Below are positions 47,767-56,886 of a stretch of 64,000 nucleotides of DNA, one piece after another. The stretch's first letter is position 1; every line of letters starts with the position of its first letter. This DNA comes from an uncultured Oscillospiraceae bacterium (GTDB lineage: Bacteria; Bacillota; Clostridia; Oscillospirales; Oscillospiraceae): positions 58,835 through 122,834 of the forward strand of contig CAJTYK010000003.1 in NCBI GenBank assembly GCA_910584285.1, written 5' to 3'. The notes beneath the pieces are model-generated. The model was not told the origin of the DNA. It worked only from the letters and a program-made list of their open reading frames with translations, and made no database searches. Position numbers and translations under genes: made by a program.

Positions 47767-49116
47767 TTACTGGTTTTCCTGCGCCTCCAGCGTGGCCTCC
47801 ATCTCGGCGACCGTCATGGGCTTTCTGGGCTGCTCCGGCTCGGGCTCCGGATCTGCCCCGCCCTCCCGCTGGTAGGGATGGGTGAGCTGCTCCCAGAGGG
47901 TGTTCACGTTTTCCATGCAGATGAAGTACACGCTGGTCATCATGTTGTCGGGGATACCCAGCTCCTCCGCCAGAACGGTGATCTTCTCCCAGTCCGCCGC
48001 CTCATAGCTCAGCACCAGGTCGTACAGCTTGCCGCACCGTCCCTCGTGGCGCAGCAGTGCCGCCTTCACCTCGTCCGCCACCGGCACCTCCGAGAGCAGT
48101 TCCTCCATGGGGGCGTCGATGAGGTAGTTCAGAGTGGAGAACATCCCCAGCAGATAGGCCTCCGCCTTAGAGATGGGCATATTCTTGGCGTAGCCGATCA
48201 GCTCACTACAGAAGTTGGCCCGCATAAAGGAGCGCTTCAGGAACTCCTCCGAGCCGGGCTCGATCTCGTTCTCTGCGTTGCTGGCGCTGAGCAGGTAGAT
48301 CCACTGCTTCAGCTGCCCCAGGCCCAGGGTCATGATGGCCTGGGTGATGGTGGTGGCCCGGTGCCGCAGGGCAAAATAGGCGGAGTTCACCATTTTCAGC
48401 AGACCGTAGGACAGGCTGGCGTCGGCGGCGATCATCTGCTCGATCTCCTCCACGTTGGGCTCGTCCCTGGTCACCGCCACCATGAGGCGGAAGAAGTTGC
48501 TCTGGATGTAGGCGCTGCTGTGGGCCTGGGTGGTCATCTTGGCCGCCACATAGGGGCCCTCCAGCCCGTCCGCCCCCAGGGCCACCGCCCGCTGGTACAG
48601 CTTCTCGTCATCGATGTGGGTGACGATGCACTTGATGTTCATGCTGTGGGCAATCTCCACGGTGTTGCGGATGGTGACCTCGCTGGCGTGCTGGGCGTTG
48701 ATCTTGATGAAGTGGATGTCGTCCAGCAGGGAGAGGTAGCGGGGGGTGAATTGGAACTCGTTCACCGCGATGCGGTAGCCCTCCCGGGCGAACTGCTGCA
48801 CCAGATGCATGGACAGGGGGTGGATGATCACCGCGTCGTCGATCTGGATCACCAGGTCACCCTTGTCAAACAGCCGAGGGGTCTTCTTCATCAGCAGCAT
48901 GGTGGTGAAGGTCATGAAATTCAGGGTGCCCTTCAGCACCTTGGGGCTGTTCTGGGTCAGAAAGCTGTAAATGGTGTTGGCCGCGGCAAATTCTGCGCTG
49001 GAGGTAGAGCTGTCGCTGCTGAATGCCTGGTTGGCGCCGTGGTACAGGATCTCGTTCCCAATGGTATTCCCAGCGGCGTCCTTAATGGGCTGCCGCACAA
49101 TGTATTTGCCGCTCAT
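47767..49116 (-). CDS. Degenerate EAL plus HDOD signalling protein (YuxH-like)
   Basis: A 449-aa cytosolic protein. Residues 1-190 resemble an EAL domain but the signature is NEILYHG in place of EALLR, and metal ligands are lost, so phosphodiesterase activity is unlikely. Residues 200-395 form an HDOD domain (IEQMIAADASLSYGLLKMVN, SAYFALRHRATTITQAIMTLG). The tail is Glu/Pro-rich. Proteins of this type act as protein-protein signalling modules in motility and cyclic-di-GMP networks. It is the last gene of the fla/che operon, 18 bases behind cheV. Confidence 0.88.
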   Translation of the reverse strand: MSGKYIVRQPIKDAAGNTIGNEILYHGANQAFSSDSSTSSAEFAAANTIYSFLTQNSPKVLKGTLNFMTFTTMLLMKKTPRLFDKGDLVIQIDDAVIIHPLSMHLVQQFAREGYRIAVNEFQFTPRYLSLLDDIHFIKINAQHASEVTIRNTVEIAHSMNIKCIVTHIDDEKLYQRAVALGADGLEGPYVAAKMTTQAHSSAYIQSNFFRLMVAVTRDEPNVEEIEQMIAADASLSYGLLKMVNSAYFALRHRATTITQAIMTLGLGQLKQWIYLLSASNAENEIEPGSEEFLKRSFMRANFCSELIGYAKNMPISKAEAYLLGMFSTLNYLIDAPMEELLSEVPVADEVKAALLRHEGRCGKLYDLVLSYEAADWEKITVLAEELGIPDNMMTSVYFICMENVNTLWEQLTHPYQREGGADPEPEPEQPRKPMTVAEMEATLEAQENQ

Positions 49117-49134
49117 AACGTTGCTGCCTCCTAA

Positions 49135-50070
49135 TTATGCTTTGGCGTGCTGCCGGTCAAACCGCTCCAGCAGATGGTCCATCACGTCTACCAGATGCCC
49201 GATCTCCGGCTTGGTGAGCTGCTCGTCCGCCCCCAGCTCCCGGCCCTTGGTGCGCATCTCCTCGCTGATCAGGGAGGAGAAGATGATCAGGGGAACCTGC
49301 TTGAACCGGGCGTGATCCTTCACCAGCTTGGTCAGCCGGTGCCCGTCCATCTGGGGCATCTCAATGTCGGTGATGATCAGGGCCACGTCCCGCTCCAGCG
49401 GGCCGTCGGTGGGCAGGGCGGTCAGCGCCTCCCACAGCTCCAGGCCGTTGGGGTACATATGCAGGTTGACATAGTTGGCCTTGCGCAGGGAGTCGGCGAT
49501 CATTTTGCTCAACAGTACCGAGTCCTCCGCCACCCAGATGGGCCGGTCGTTCCTGTCCCGGGGGCCCAGGCGCTCCACCTCGGCGATCTGGATGGAGGTC
49601 TCCGGGGCGATCTCCGCCACGATCCGCTCGAAGTCCAGGATGGTCACCAGCTCGCCGTCGCACTGGGCAATGCCGGTGGCCACGCCCTCTGTGCCGCCGG
49701 ACACGGTCTTGTCCGGCTTCTGGATGTCGGTCCAGGAAATGCGGCTGATCCGATCCACGGTGTGAACCCGGAAGGCAATGCACATCTTGTTGAAATTGGT
49801 GATGATGAAGATGTCCTTCTCATTCTTGGGGCTCTCCATCCCCAGATAGGTGGGCAGATCCACCACGGTGATCACCTTGTCCCGGGGCTTGAAAATCCCC
49901 TCCACCGCGGCGTGGGCGTGGGGCATGGACTTCACCGGCGCGGAGATCATGATCTCCAGCACCTTGGCCACGTTGATCCCGAACAGATTGCCGCCGATGG
50001 TGAACTTCATCACTTCAATCTCGTTGGTTCCGGACTCCAGCAGGATCCCCTGCTTCTGGTCTTCCATCAT
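49135..50070 (-). CDS. cheV: Chemotaxis adaptor CheV (CheW-REC)
   Basis: A 311-aa adaptor. The CheW-like domain (about 15-160) includes VMKFTIGGNLFGINVAKVLEIM and VEGIFKPRDKVITVVDLPTYLG; the receiver domain (about 175-305) has WVAEDS, phosphoacceptor Asp in LIITDIEMPQMDG, IFSSL and a C-terminal lysine. CheV couples receptors to CheA and its phosphorylation gives methylation-independent adaptation. I choose ATG 50070, 9 bases after GGGAG; a TTG two codons upstream is less likely. Downstream of cheD. Confidence 0.96.
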   Translation of the reverse strand: MMEDQKQGILLESGTNEIEVMKFTIGGNLFGINVAKVLEIMISAPVKSMPHAHAAVEGIFKPRDKVITVVDLPTYLGMESPKNEKDIFIITNFNKMCIAFRVHTVDRISRISWTDIQKPDKTVSGGTEGVATGIAQCDGELVTILDFERIVAEIAPETSIQIAEVERLGPRDRNDRPIWVAEDSVLLSKMIADSLRKANYVNLHMYPNGLELWEALTALPTDGPLERDVALIITDIEMPQMDGHRLTKLVKDHARFKQVPLIIFSSLISEEMRTKGRELGADEQLTKPEIGHLVDVMDHLLERFDRQHAKA

Positions 50071-50104
50071 TTCCAAGCACTCCCTTTCATCTTGCGCGTG
50101 GTGG

Positions 50105-50584
50105 TCATATGATCAGCTCCGGCCGTCCGTAGCTGCGCACGCAGCCCAGGCCGCTGTTCACATCGAAAAGCAGGGTACGGGCCACCGAACCGCCCACGTC
50201 CTCCTTCAGCAGGCGGATGCCCTCCTTCTTCAGGTTCATATGGACGCTCTCAATATTTCTCTGGCCGATGTTTCCCAGGGAACTGCTGCCCACCTCGAAC
50301 ATCTTGGCCCCGCCCGCGATTTTAGCCGTGATCCGGTTCCGGCTGGCCCCCTTGGACTCCATAAGGCGCAGGGTCTCCCGGATGCCCGTGTCGGCATACT
50401 TCATGGGCGTTTTCCGTCCGGCCTCCATGTTCACCGGCAGCATAATATGTACCAGGGCTCCCAGCTTCAAAACCGGGTCGTGCAGGCAGATCCCGATACA
50501 GGATCCCAGCGCGTAGGTCACCAGCATTCCCTCGCCCTTGGCCATATTCATGTCCGCAATTCCGATGATCAGCTTATCACTCAT
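50105..50584 (-). CDS. cheD: Chemoreceptor glutamine deamidase CheD
   Basis: A 159-aa enzyme that deamidates receptor glutamines and docks on CheC. The papain-like triad is visible with correct spacing: T23, C29 (YALGSCIGICLHD) and H46 (GALVHIMLP). ARTLLFDVNSGLG near the C-terminus is also typical. The gene overlaps cheC by 8 bases, matching the known CheC-CheD partnership. Confidence 0.97.
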   Translation of the reverse strand: MSDKLIIGIADMNMAKGEGMLVTYALGSCIGICLHDPVLKLGALVHIMLPVNMEAGRKTPMKYADTGIRETLRLMESKGASRNRITAKIAGGAKMFEVGSSSLGNIGQRNIESVHMNLKKEGIRLLKEDVGGSVARTLLFDVNSGLGCVRSYGRPELII

Positions 50585-51203
50585 CGCTTACGCCCAGCTT
50601 CCTCAACAATCCATTCAGCGACCGCAGGTCTGGCGACATCAGCAGGCGGCAGGGCACCTGCTTGTTGTCGCACACGAAATTGCCCCCTATGGTCATGATA
50701 TAATCGGACTGCCCCCCATACTCCGCCATGGGCACCGTCAGAATGGCCCCCTGCATATCCACCGTAAAGGCGGGCACCGTCAGGGTCACGTCCACTCCGG
50801 CCAGGCCGCTCAGGGCGTTGATGAAGGTGGAGATCATGATGTTGCCCACCTCTACCAGGGCGGAGTTCTCCAGCTCCGCCAGCTCGCTGTAGTCCTGGAT
50901 GGTCTCCTTCAGCATGCTCTCCAGCACCAGGTTCACAAAGTCGATCTGCTGGACGGACAGCATGATGCCGTTGATCTGCCCGCCCATCTTTACCAGCACG
51001 CCGGCGGTGATCTCCTCCGGGCCGCCGATCCACTCGATGGCCTCGTTGTAGCCCATGATCCGCACCTCGGGCAGCGTGATGCGCACCTCTCGCCCCAGCA
51101 TCTGGGACAGTGCCGTGGCGGCGTTGCCGGTGCCCATGCTGCCGATCTCCCGCAGGGTGTCCAGCTCCATGGAGGTCAGCTCGTCATAATTCTTAATTGC
51201 CAT
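50577..51203 (-). CDS. cheC: CheY-P phosphatase CheC, one active site altered
   Basis: A 208-aa CheC-family phosphatase. The family has two pseudo-symmetric sites, each ExxN. Here the second reads ALVEVGNIMISTF with ExxN intact, but the first reads REIGSMGTGNAAT, with E19 followed three residues later by Ser22 in place of Asn. One working site should remain. VRIMGYNEAIEWIGG and FTVDMQGAILTVP support the fold. Located between the second rod/hook gene and cheD. Confidence 0.95.
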   Translation of the reverse strand: MAIKNYDELTSMELDTLREIGSMGTGNAATALSQMLGREVRITLPEVRIMGYNEAIEWIGGPEEITAGVLVKMGGQINGIMLSVQQIDFVNLVLESMLKETIQDYSELAELENSALVEVGNIMISTFINALSGLAGVDVTLTVPAFTVDMQGAILTVPMAEYGGQSDYIMTIGGNFVCDNKQVPCRLLMSPDLRSLNGLLRKLGVSDE

Positions 51204-51221
51204 GCCCTGTTATCCCTCCCG

Positions 51222-51980
51222 TTAATTGCGCAGGTTGTTGATGGTGCTCTCAATCTCGTCGGAGGTGGTCACCATCTTCAGCGCTGCGCCGTACGCCCTC
51301 TGGGCCTCGATCACCTTGGTGAGCTCGTCCGCCAAATCCGCGTTGGAGCGCTCCAGGTAGCCCTGCACCAGCTTGCCCGTGCCGTACCACAGGTTGCCGT
51401 TCTTGTCGATGGGGACAAATCCGGTCTCGTCCAGCCGGGTCTTGCCGTCGTAGTTGGCAAAGTCGAAGATGCCGATGGGCAGCTCCTCGTCCATGTCCGT
51501 AAACTGGATCAGCCCCCCCTCCCGGCTGAGGACGAAGCGGCCCGTTCCGTCGCCCAGGCACCACACCGTCTCCATGATGGGCTGGCCCGCTTCATCCACC
51601 TCGCCGGTGGGGCGCTCCATCTCGGACTTGGTAAACGCACCGTTCCGAGTGAAGGTCACGTCCCCGGTGGCCAGATCTACCACCCCGAAGAAGCCCTCCC
51701 CCTCGATGTAGTAGTCCAGCTTGCGGCCGGTATCCGCCGGGCCGCCCTGGGAGTAGTCGGTGGAGGTCATGAGCATCCGGGTGCCCACGCCTATGGGCAG
51801 CTCCGTGTTCGCCTCGCCGTTCAGCGCGCCCCGGTGGTTCTGGTAGAGCAGGGCGCTAAAATAGGCGCGATCGGCCTTGAAGCCGTAGGTGTTCACGTTG
51901 GCGATGTTGTCCCCGTGGACGTTCAGGTGATACAGCTGATGCTGAGCGCCCACCGCGCCGATATAAAAGGATTGGTTCAT
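51222..51980 (-). CDS. Flagellar hook-basal body rod protein, FlgF/FlgG (FlhP-like), second copy
   Basis: A 252-aa axial protein. N-terminal rod signature HQLYHLNVHGDNIANVNTYGFK (residues 14-35), the mid-protein IEGEGFFGVVD and the C-terminal LVQGYLERSNADLADELTKVIEAQRAYGA are all characteristic. In Bacillus the equivalent pair is flhO-flhP, forming distal rod parts. It lies 14 bases after the first copy. I cannot tell FlgF from FlgG with confidence. Confidence 0.92.
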   Translation of the reverse strand: MNQSFYIGAVGAQHQLYHLNVHGDNIANVNTYGFKADRAYFSALLYQNHRGALNGEANTELPIGVGTRMLMTSTDYSQGGPADTGRKLDYYIEGEGFFGVVDLATGDVTFTRNGAFTKSEMERPTGEVDEAGQPIMETVWCLGDGTGRFVLSREGGLIQFTDMDEELPIGIFDFANYDGKTRLDETGFVPIDKNGNLWYGTGKLVQGYLERSNADLADELTKVIEAQRAYGAALKMVTTSDEIESTINNLRN

Positions 51981-51994
51981 CTCCTGTTACCTCC

Positions 51995-52747
51995 TTACAT
52001 CCGTCCGATGTCGCTGGCGGCGTGGCCCATCACCTCGTCGTACATCTTGGTCACCGACGCGCAGCTCTGGAGGGCACGCTGGCAGGTGATCATGTCGGTC
52101 ATCTGCTTGATCAGCTCCACATTGGAGCGCTCCACGTACTTCCACAGAAGATTCGGGTTGTCCGCGACCTGGGCCCCCTGGCCGGTGAAAAAGCCCTCCC
52201 CCAGGTGCTCCAGCGCCCCGTTGTCCGGGAAAACGTACACCCCCACTTGGCCCAAGTAGTTTCCGCCGTTGTTGGTGGTGATGACGCCCTGCTCGTCCGC
52301 CGTGATCTTGTCCGTCTCCAGCAGGATGGGCTGGCCGTTCACGTCCAGCACCCGGCCCGCCCCGGGGAAGCACAGATAGCCCTCGTCATCCAGGGAGAAG
52401 CTGCCCCCCCGGGTGTAGACGATATCCCCGCCCTCCTGCTGGACGGCGAAGAAGCCGTCCCCAACGATGGCGAAATCCAGGGGGATGTTGGTGGGCTCAG
52501 GGACGCCCTGGGAGTAATCCACGTAGATCTCGCTGTTGGCCCGGATATAGCTCTGCCGGCCGATCTCAGTGTAGATCTTCTCCGTGTTCCCCACCCGGGC
52601 GTACATCACGTCGTCAAAGGTGGTTGCGGTATACCTGCTCCCCTTAAAGCCCGCGGTGGATACGTTCACCAGGTTGTTGCCCACCACGTTCAGGTGCTGC
52701 TGCTGGGTCACCATGCCGGAGGTCAGGTTGTAGAAGCCTTTGAACAT
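51995..52747 (-). CDS. Flagellar hook-basal body rod protein, FlgF/FlgG (FlhO-like), first copy
   Basis: A 250-aa axial rod protein, paralogous to its neighbour. Signature QQQHLNVVGNNLVNVSTAGFKG at 15-36, NIPLDFAIVGDGFFAVQ at mid-protein and VERSNVELIKQMTDMITCQRALQSC near the C-terminus. It has no signal peptide, as expected for a type III export substrate. It lies 4 bases behind sigD, so rod proteins and sigma factor are made together. Confidence 0.92.
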   Translation of the reverse strand: MFKGFYNLTSGMVTQQQHLNVVGNNLVNVSTAGFKGSRYTATTFDDVMYARVGNTEKIYTEIGRQSYIRANSEIYVDYSQGVPEPTNIPLDFAIVGDGFFAVQQEGGDIVYTRGGSFSLDDEGYLCFPGAGRVLDVNGQPILLETDKITADEQGVITTNNGGNYLGQVGVYVFPDNGALEHLGEGFFTGQGAQVADNPNLLWKYVERSNVELIKQMTDMITCQRALQSCASVTKMYDEVMGHAASDIGRM

Positions 52748-52751
52748 ACTC

Positions 52752-53594
52752 TCATGCCTTCTTCCGCTTTTTAGAGGTTTTGGCGGGACTCCCGCTGTTC
52801 ATGTATGCGCCCATGTGCTCCCGCAGCTTCTGAATGGCCCGGGAGTGGATCTGGGAGATGCGGGGCTCGCTCACCCCCATTACCTGGGCGATCTCCTTCA
52901 TGTGGAGGTTCTTCTCATAGTAGAGGGACAACACGATCTGCTCGTTCTCCTGGAGGGCGGATATGCCCGCCGCCAGCGTCTCCTGGAGCTCCCGATCCTC
53001 CAGCACCGTCTCGGGCTGGAGCTTGGGATCCTGGTCGGACAGCTCGAAGTGGTAGCCCTCCAGATCCCGGGCGTCCATCAGCGCGTCCAGGGACAGGGTG
53101 TTGGACAGGGCAACCCGGGCTGCCTCCTTCTGGTACTTGTCGGTGGCGATGCCCAAGTGCCCGGCCACCTCCTGATCGGTGGGGAACCGGCCCAGCTCGT
53201 TGGCCAGGTGGGACACCGCGGCGTCGATCTCCTTGGCCCGCTGCCGGATGTTCCGGGGCAACCAGTCCTGCTTCCGGGCCAGGTCGATGACCATTCCCCG
53301 GATACGCTTGGCCACATAGGTCTCAAATTTGATGCCCTTGTCCGGGTCAAATTTGTCGATGGAATTGAGGAGGGTTAGAATGCCCTCGCTGACGATGTCG
53401 TCCACCTGGGCGAAGCTGCTGTACACCCCCCGGATCTGGAGGGCCGCGCTTTTGATCAGCCCCTCGTACCGCAGCACCAGCGGCCATTTCAGCGCCTCGT
53501 CCCCCGTCCGCTTGTAGAGCGCCAGCAGATCCGGGGTGGCCATGGCCTCAATCTCGGCCTCGGTGTAGCTGCGCTCAGCCAGCCCCGTGCTCAT
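52752..53594 (-). CDS. sigD: Flagellar sigma factor SigD/FliA (sigma-28)
   Basis: A 280-aa sigma factor. Region 2 includes YEGLIKSAALQIRG, VDDIVSEGILTLLNSIDKFDPDKGIKFETY and RIRGMVIDLARKQDWLPR; region 3 DAAVSHLANELGRFPTDQEVA; region 4 LSLYYEKNLHMKEIAQVMGVSEPRISQIH. It lacks region 1, as in sigma-28. A 25-residue Lys-rich tail is extra. Start ATG overlaps flhA by 4 bases. It should read the GCCGATA-type promoters ahead of cheA, flgM and fliD; FlgM (27132-27440) is its inhibitor. Confidence 0.97.
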   Translation of the reverse strand: MSTGLAERSYTEAEIEAMATPDLLALYKRTGDEALKWPLVLRYEGLIKSAALQIRGVYSSFAQVDDIVSEGILTLLNSIDKFDPDKGIKFETYVAKRIRGMVIDLARKQDWLPRNIRQRAKEIDAAVSHLANELGRFPTDQEVAGHLGIATDKYQKEAARVALSNTLSLDALMDARDLEGYHFELSDQDPKLQPETVLEDRELQETLAAGISALQENEQIVLSLYYEKNLHMKEIAQVMGVSEPRISQIHSRAIQKLREHMGAYMNSGSPAKTSKKRKKA

Positions 53595-55696
53595 GTGGCC
53601 ACCGCCCTTCGCTGCGCCATGGCGGGCGCGTCCATGGTGATGTTGCCCAGGGCCTGGATCTGCACGCTGTTGGTGATCTCATTGAAGGAGAGCACATAGA
53701 CGTTGGGGTAGAACTGGGTGATCATCTTGCTGAAGTAGCCCCGGATCACCTGGCTCACCAGGATCACGGGGGTCTGGGACAGATCCCCGAACTTCTTCAG
53801 ATGCTCCGCCAGCTGGGCGATGATGGACTGCATGAGCTCCGGGCCCATAGCCAGATACACGCCCTGCTCGTTCCGGGTGAGGGAGGAGATGATCTTCTTC
53901 TCCACCTCGGCGTCCAGGGTGATGACCCGGAGCTGGCCGTCCTCGCAGAACCTTCTGGTGATGGTGCGGGCCAGGGCGCCGCGCACCTGCTCGGTGGTCA
54001 TGTCCAAATCCCTGCCCTGGGAGAAGGAATCGGCGGCGGTCTCCACGATGGTGGACAGATCCTTGATGGGCACCCCCTCCTGGAGGAGGTTGCGCAGCAA
54101 CTTTTCCAGCTTGGCATAGGGGATGATCCCCGGCACCGCCTCCTCCACCAGCTCGGGGGAGGTCTGCTTCAAATTGTCCACCAGCCGGATGGTCTCCGCC
54201 CGGTTGAGCAGCTCGTAGGCGTGCTTCTTCACCGTCTCCGCCAGGTGGGTCAGCATGACGGACAGGGGGTCGATGACGTTGTAGCCGTAGATCTCCGCCA
54301 TCTCCTTGTTCTCCGGCAGAATCCACCGGGAGGGGATGCCGTAGGCGGGCTCGATGGTCTCGATGCCGTCGATCTCCCCCAGGGGGTTGGGCGGCTCCAG
54401 TGCTAAGTAGTAGTCCACCAGAATCTCGCCCTCCGCCACCACCTCGCCCTTGATGCGGATGGCGTACTGGTTGGTGCCCAGGGCGGAGGAGTCGTGGAGG
54501 CGGATGGAGGGGATGACGAAGCCCATATCCTGGGCGTACTGCCGCCGGAAGATGGTGATGCGGCTGATGAGCTTGCCGCCGTGGGCCTCGTCCACCATGG
54601 GGATGAGGCTGTAGCCGAACTCCATCTCCACCGGCTCCACGGTCAGCAGGGTGTACACATTGTTGATGTCCCGGTAGTAGTCCGTTTCGCTGGGGGCGGC
54701 CAGCTCTGGGGCCTCCTCGGGGGCCTGGGCAGCGGCGGTCTCCGCCTTTTGCTGGGCATTCATCTGGCGGATGAGTAGGAACCCGCCCGCCAGCAACGCC
54801 GCACCACCTACCGCCAAGGGGAGGGTGGGCGTGTTGGGGATGATGGCCAGAATCAGCAGCACCACGCCGGTGGTCATAATGGCCCGGGGCTGGGCCTTGA
54901 ACTGGCCCAGCACGTCGGTGTTCAGGCTGCCATCAGACACCGACCGGGTGACGATCATGCCGGTAGCGGTGGAGATCATCAGGGACGGGATCTGGGACAC
55001 CAGGCCGTCGCCGATGGTGAGAATGCAGATGGAATTCAGGGCCTCCATGGGCTCCATCCCCCGGCTCAGCATCCCGATCAGCAGTCCGCCGATGAGGTTG
55101 ATCACCGTGATCACGATGGACATGGTGGAGTCGCCCTTGACGATCTTGGTGGCGCCGTCCATGGCGCCGTAGAAGTCGGCCTCCTTCTGGATCTTCTCAC
55201 GGCGGACCCGGGCCTGTTGCTCGTCGATGAGGCCGGAGGACAGGTCGGCGTCGATGGCCATCTGCTTGCCGGGCATGGCGTCCAGGGTGAACCGGGCGGC
55301 CACCTCGGACACGCGCTCCGCGCCCTTGGTAATGACGATGAGCTGCACCAGCACGATGATGAAGAAAATCACAAAGCCCACCACGATGTCGCCGCCGGTC
55401 ACCAGCTGTCCAAACCGCTCGATGACCTCGCCGGGGTAGCCGGTGGTGAGGATCATTCGGGTGGAGGACACGTTCATGCCCAGCCGGAACAGGGTGGTGA
55501 TCAGCAGCAGGGAGGGGAAGATGGAGAAGTCCAGCGCCTCCGAGATGTTCATGGTGATCATCAGGATCATGATGGACAATCCGATGTTCACCACCAGCAG
55601 GATGTCCAGGATCATGGGGTTGAGGGGGATAAACAGGAACATCACCACAACCACCACGAACAGAGCTATGCTATTGTTTAGGATGCGCTTCAGCAT
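53591..55696 (-). CDS. flhA: Flagellar export gate protein FlhA
   Basis: A 701-aa core of the flagellar type III export gate. Eight transmembrane segments occupy the first ~310 residues, with the FHIPEP-type loop seen as RFTLDAMPGKQMAIDADLSSGLI. The cytosolic C-domain (about 350-690), which forms the nonameric ring and docks chaperone-substrate pairs, includes PSRWILPENKEMAEIYGYNV and FCEDGQLRVITLDAEVEK. Length is normal. Position flhB-flhA-sigD; flhF and flhG, often next in Bacillota, are absent here. Confidence 0.97.
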   Translation of the reverse strand: MLKRILNNSIALFVVVVVMFLFIPLNPMILDILLVVNIGLSIMILMITMNISEALDFSIFPSLLLITTLFRLGMNVSSTRMILTTGYPGEVIERFGQLVTGGDIVVGFVIFFIIVLVQLIVITKGAERVSEVAARFTLDAMPGKQMAIDADLSSGLIDEQQARVRREKIQKEADFYGAMDGATKIVKGDSTMSIVITVINLIGGLLIGMLSRGMEPMEALNSICILTIGDGLVSQIPSLMISTATGMIVTRSVSDGSLNTDVLGQFKAQPRAIMTTGVVLLILAIIPNTPTLPLAVGGAALLAGGFLLIRQMNAQQKAETAAAQAPEEAPELAAPSETDYYRDINNVYTLLTVEPVEMEFGYSLIPMVDEAHGGKLISRITIFRRQYAQDMGFVIPSIRLHDSSALGTNQYAIRIKGEVVAEGEILVDYYLALEPPNPLGEIDGIETIEPAYGIPSRWILPENKEMAEIYGYNVIDPLSVMLTHLAETVKKHAYELLNRAETIRLVDNLKQTSPELVEEAVPGIIPYAKLEKLLRNLLQEGVPIKDLSTIVETAADSFSQGRDLDMTTEQVRGALARTITRRFCEDGQLRVITLDAEVEKKIISSLTRNEQGVYLAMGPELMQSIIAQLAEHLKKFGDLSQTPVILVSQVIRGYFSKMITQFYPNVYVLSFNEITNSVQIQALGNITMDAPAMAQRRAVAT

Positions 55697-55728
55697 AGGT
55701 TACCTCCTGGGTGATTTGGCTTCCTCCG

Positions 55729-56799
55729 TCACTTCACAATCTTGTTCTTCCCGTTCAGCTTGAAGATGTACACCAGCACCTCCGCCACCGCCTCATACAG
55801 GTCGGGCGGAATGAACTGGTTCACCTCCGTCTGGGCGTACAGCGCCCGGGCCAGGGGCACATTCTCAATGCAGGCGATGTGGTGCTGCTCCGCGATCTCC
55901 ACGATGCGGGCGGCCACATTGTCCTGCCCCTTGGCCATGACGATGGGGGCGTCGTCCTCCTCCGGCCTGTACCGGAGGGCCACGGCGAAGTGGGTGGGGT
56001 TTCGGACAACCACATCCGCCCCGGGCACCTGCTGCATCATCCGCTGCTGGGCCCGGCGGCGCTGGATCTCCTTGATCTTCCCCTTCACCTGGGGGTCGCC
56101 TTCCATCTGTTTGTATTCCTCTTTGACCTCCTGCTTCGTCATCTTCATCTGCCGCTCGTAGTCCCACCACTGGTAGAAGAAGTCCATGGCGGCCACCGCC
56201 ACAAAGGCGATGGCGATCCGCAGCACCATGGCCTCAGCCACCTCCACCAGATGGGCCACCGCGGCCGACAGGTCGGTGTACAGGTAGTTGGAGCTCTCCA
56301 GGAACATCTCCTGGATGCTCAGGTAGATGATGCTCAGGAGTATGACGATCTTGATCAGATTTTTCAGCGTCTCAATGACGCTTTTCAGGGAAAACAGCCG
56401 CTTGATCCCCTGTAAAGGGCTGATGCGGTTGAATTTCGGCTTGATGGACTCGCCGCTCACCAGGAATCTGGTCTGGGCGAAGGTGGCCGCCACCGCGGAC
56501 AAAATAGCCACCCCCATCACCGGACCCACGGTCTTACCCATGGCCAGCAGTCCCTGGACGGCCAGCTCGCCGGACAGAGCGCCTACCTCCTGCACGTCGC
56601 CACCCATGGTATCCAGGCACAGGAACAGGAGCTTGGCCGTCTCCTCCGCGAAGGCGCCCACCAGCACCCAGAGGATGGCGAAGGTGCCCAGCAGGCTGGC
56701 CACCGCCACCGCGTCCTTGCTCATAAAGACGTTGCCCTTTTTTCGTTCGTCCCGTCGCTTTTTTGGTGTCGCTTTTTCGGTTTTATTTCCTTCGGCCAA
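55729..56799 (-). CDS. flhB: Flagellar export switch protein FlhB
   Basis: A 356-aa membrane protein that changes export specificity from rod/hook to filament proteins. N-terminal KTEKATPKKRRDERKKGNV, four transmembrane helices up to about residue 210 and the cytosolic domain with the self-cleaving NPTH motif in VVVRNPTHFAVAL, then ENVPLARALYAQTEVNQFIP. A separate protein resembling only this C-terminal domain is encoded at 20486-20815. Standard length. Confidence 0.97.
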   Translation of the reverse strand: MAEGNKTEKATPKKRRDERKKGNVFMSKDAVAVASLLGTFAILWVLVGAFAEETAKLLFLCLDTMGGDVQEVGALSGELAVQGLLAMGKTVGPVMGVAILSAVAATFAQTRFLVSGESIKPKFNRISPLQGIKRLFSLKSVIETLKNLIKIVILLSIIYLSIQEMFLESSNYLYTDLSAAVAHLVEVAEAMVLRIAIAFVAVAAMDFFYQWWDYERQMKMTKQEVKEEYKQMEGDPQVKGKIKEIQRRRAQQRMMQQVPGADVVVRNPTHFAVALRYRPEEDDAPIVMAKGQDNVAARIVEIAEQHHIACIENVPLARALYAQTEVNQFIPPDLYEAVAEVLVYIFKLNGKNKIVK

Positions 56800-56886
56800 C
56801 GTCCATCCCCCCTTGCCGCCGCTGGCTCCCCATCCCTGCGGGGCCGCCTGGGGAGGAGAGGATTAGGTGAAACGCCCGGTTGCGGC

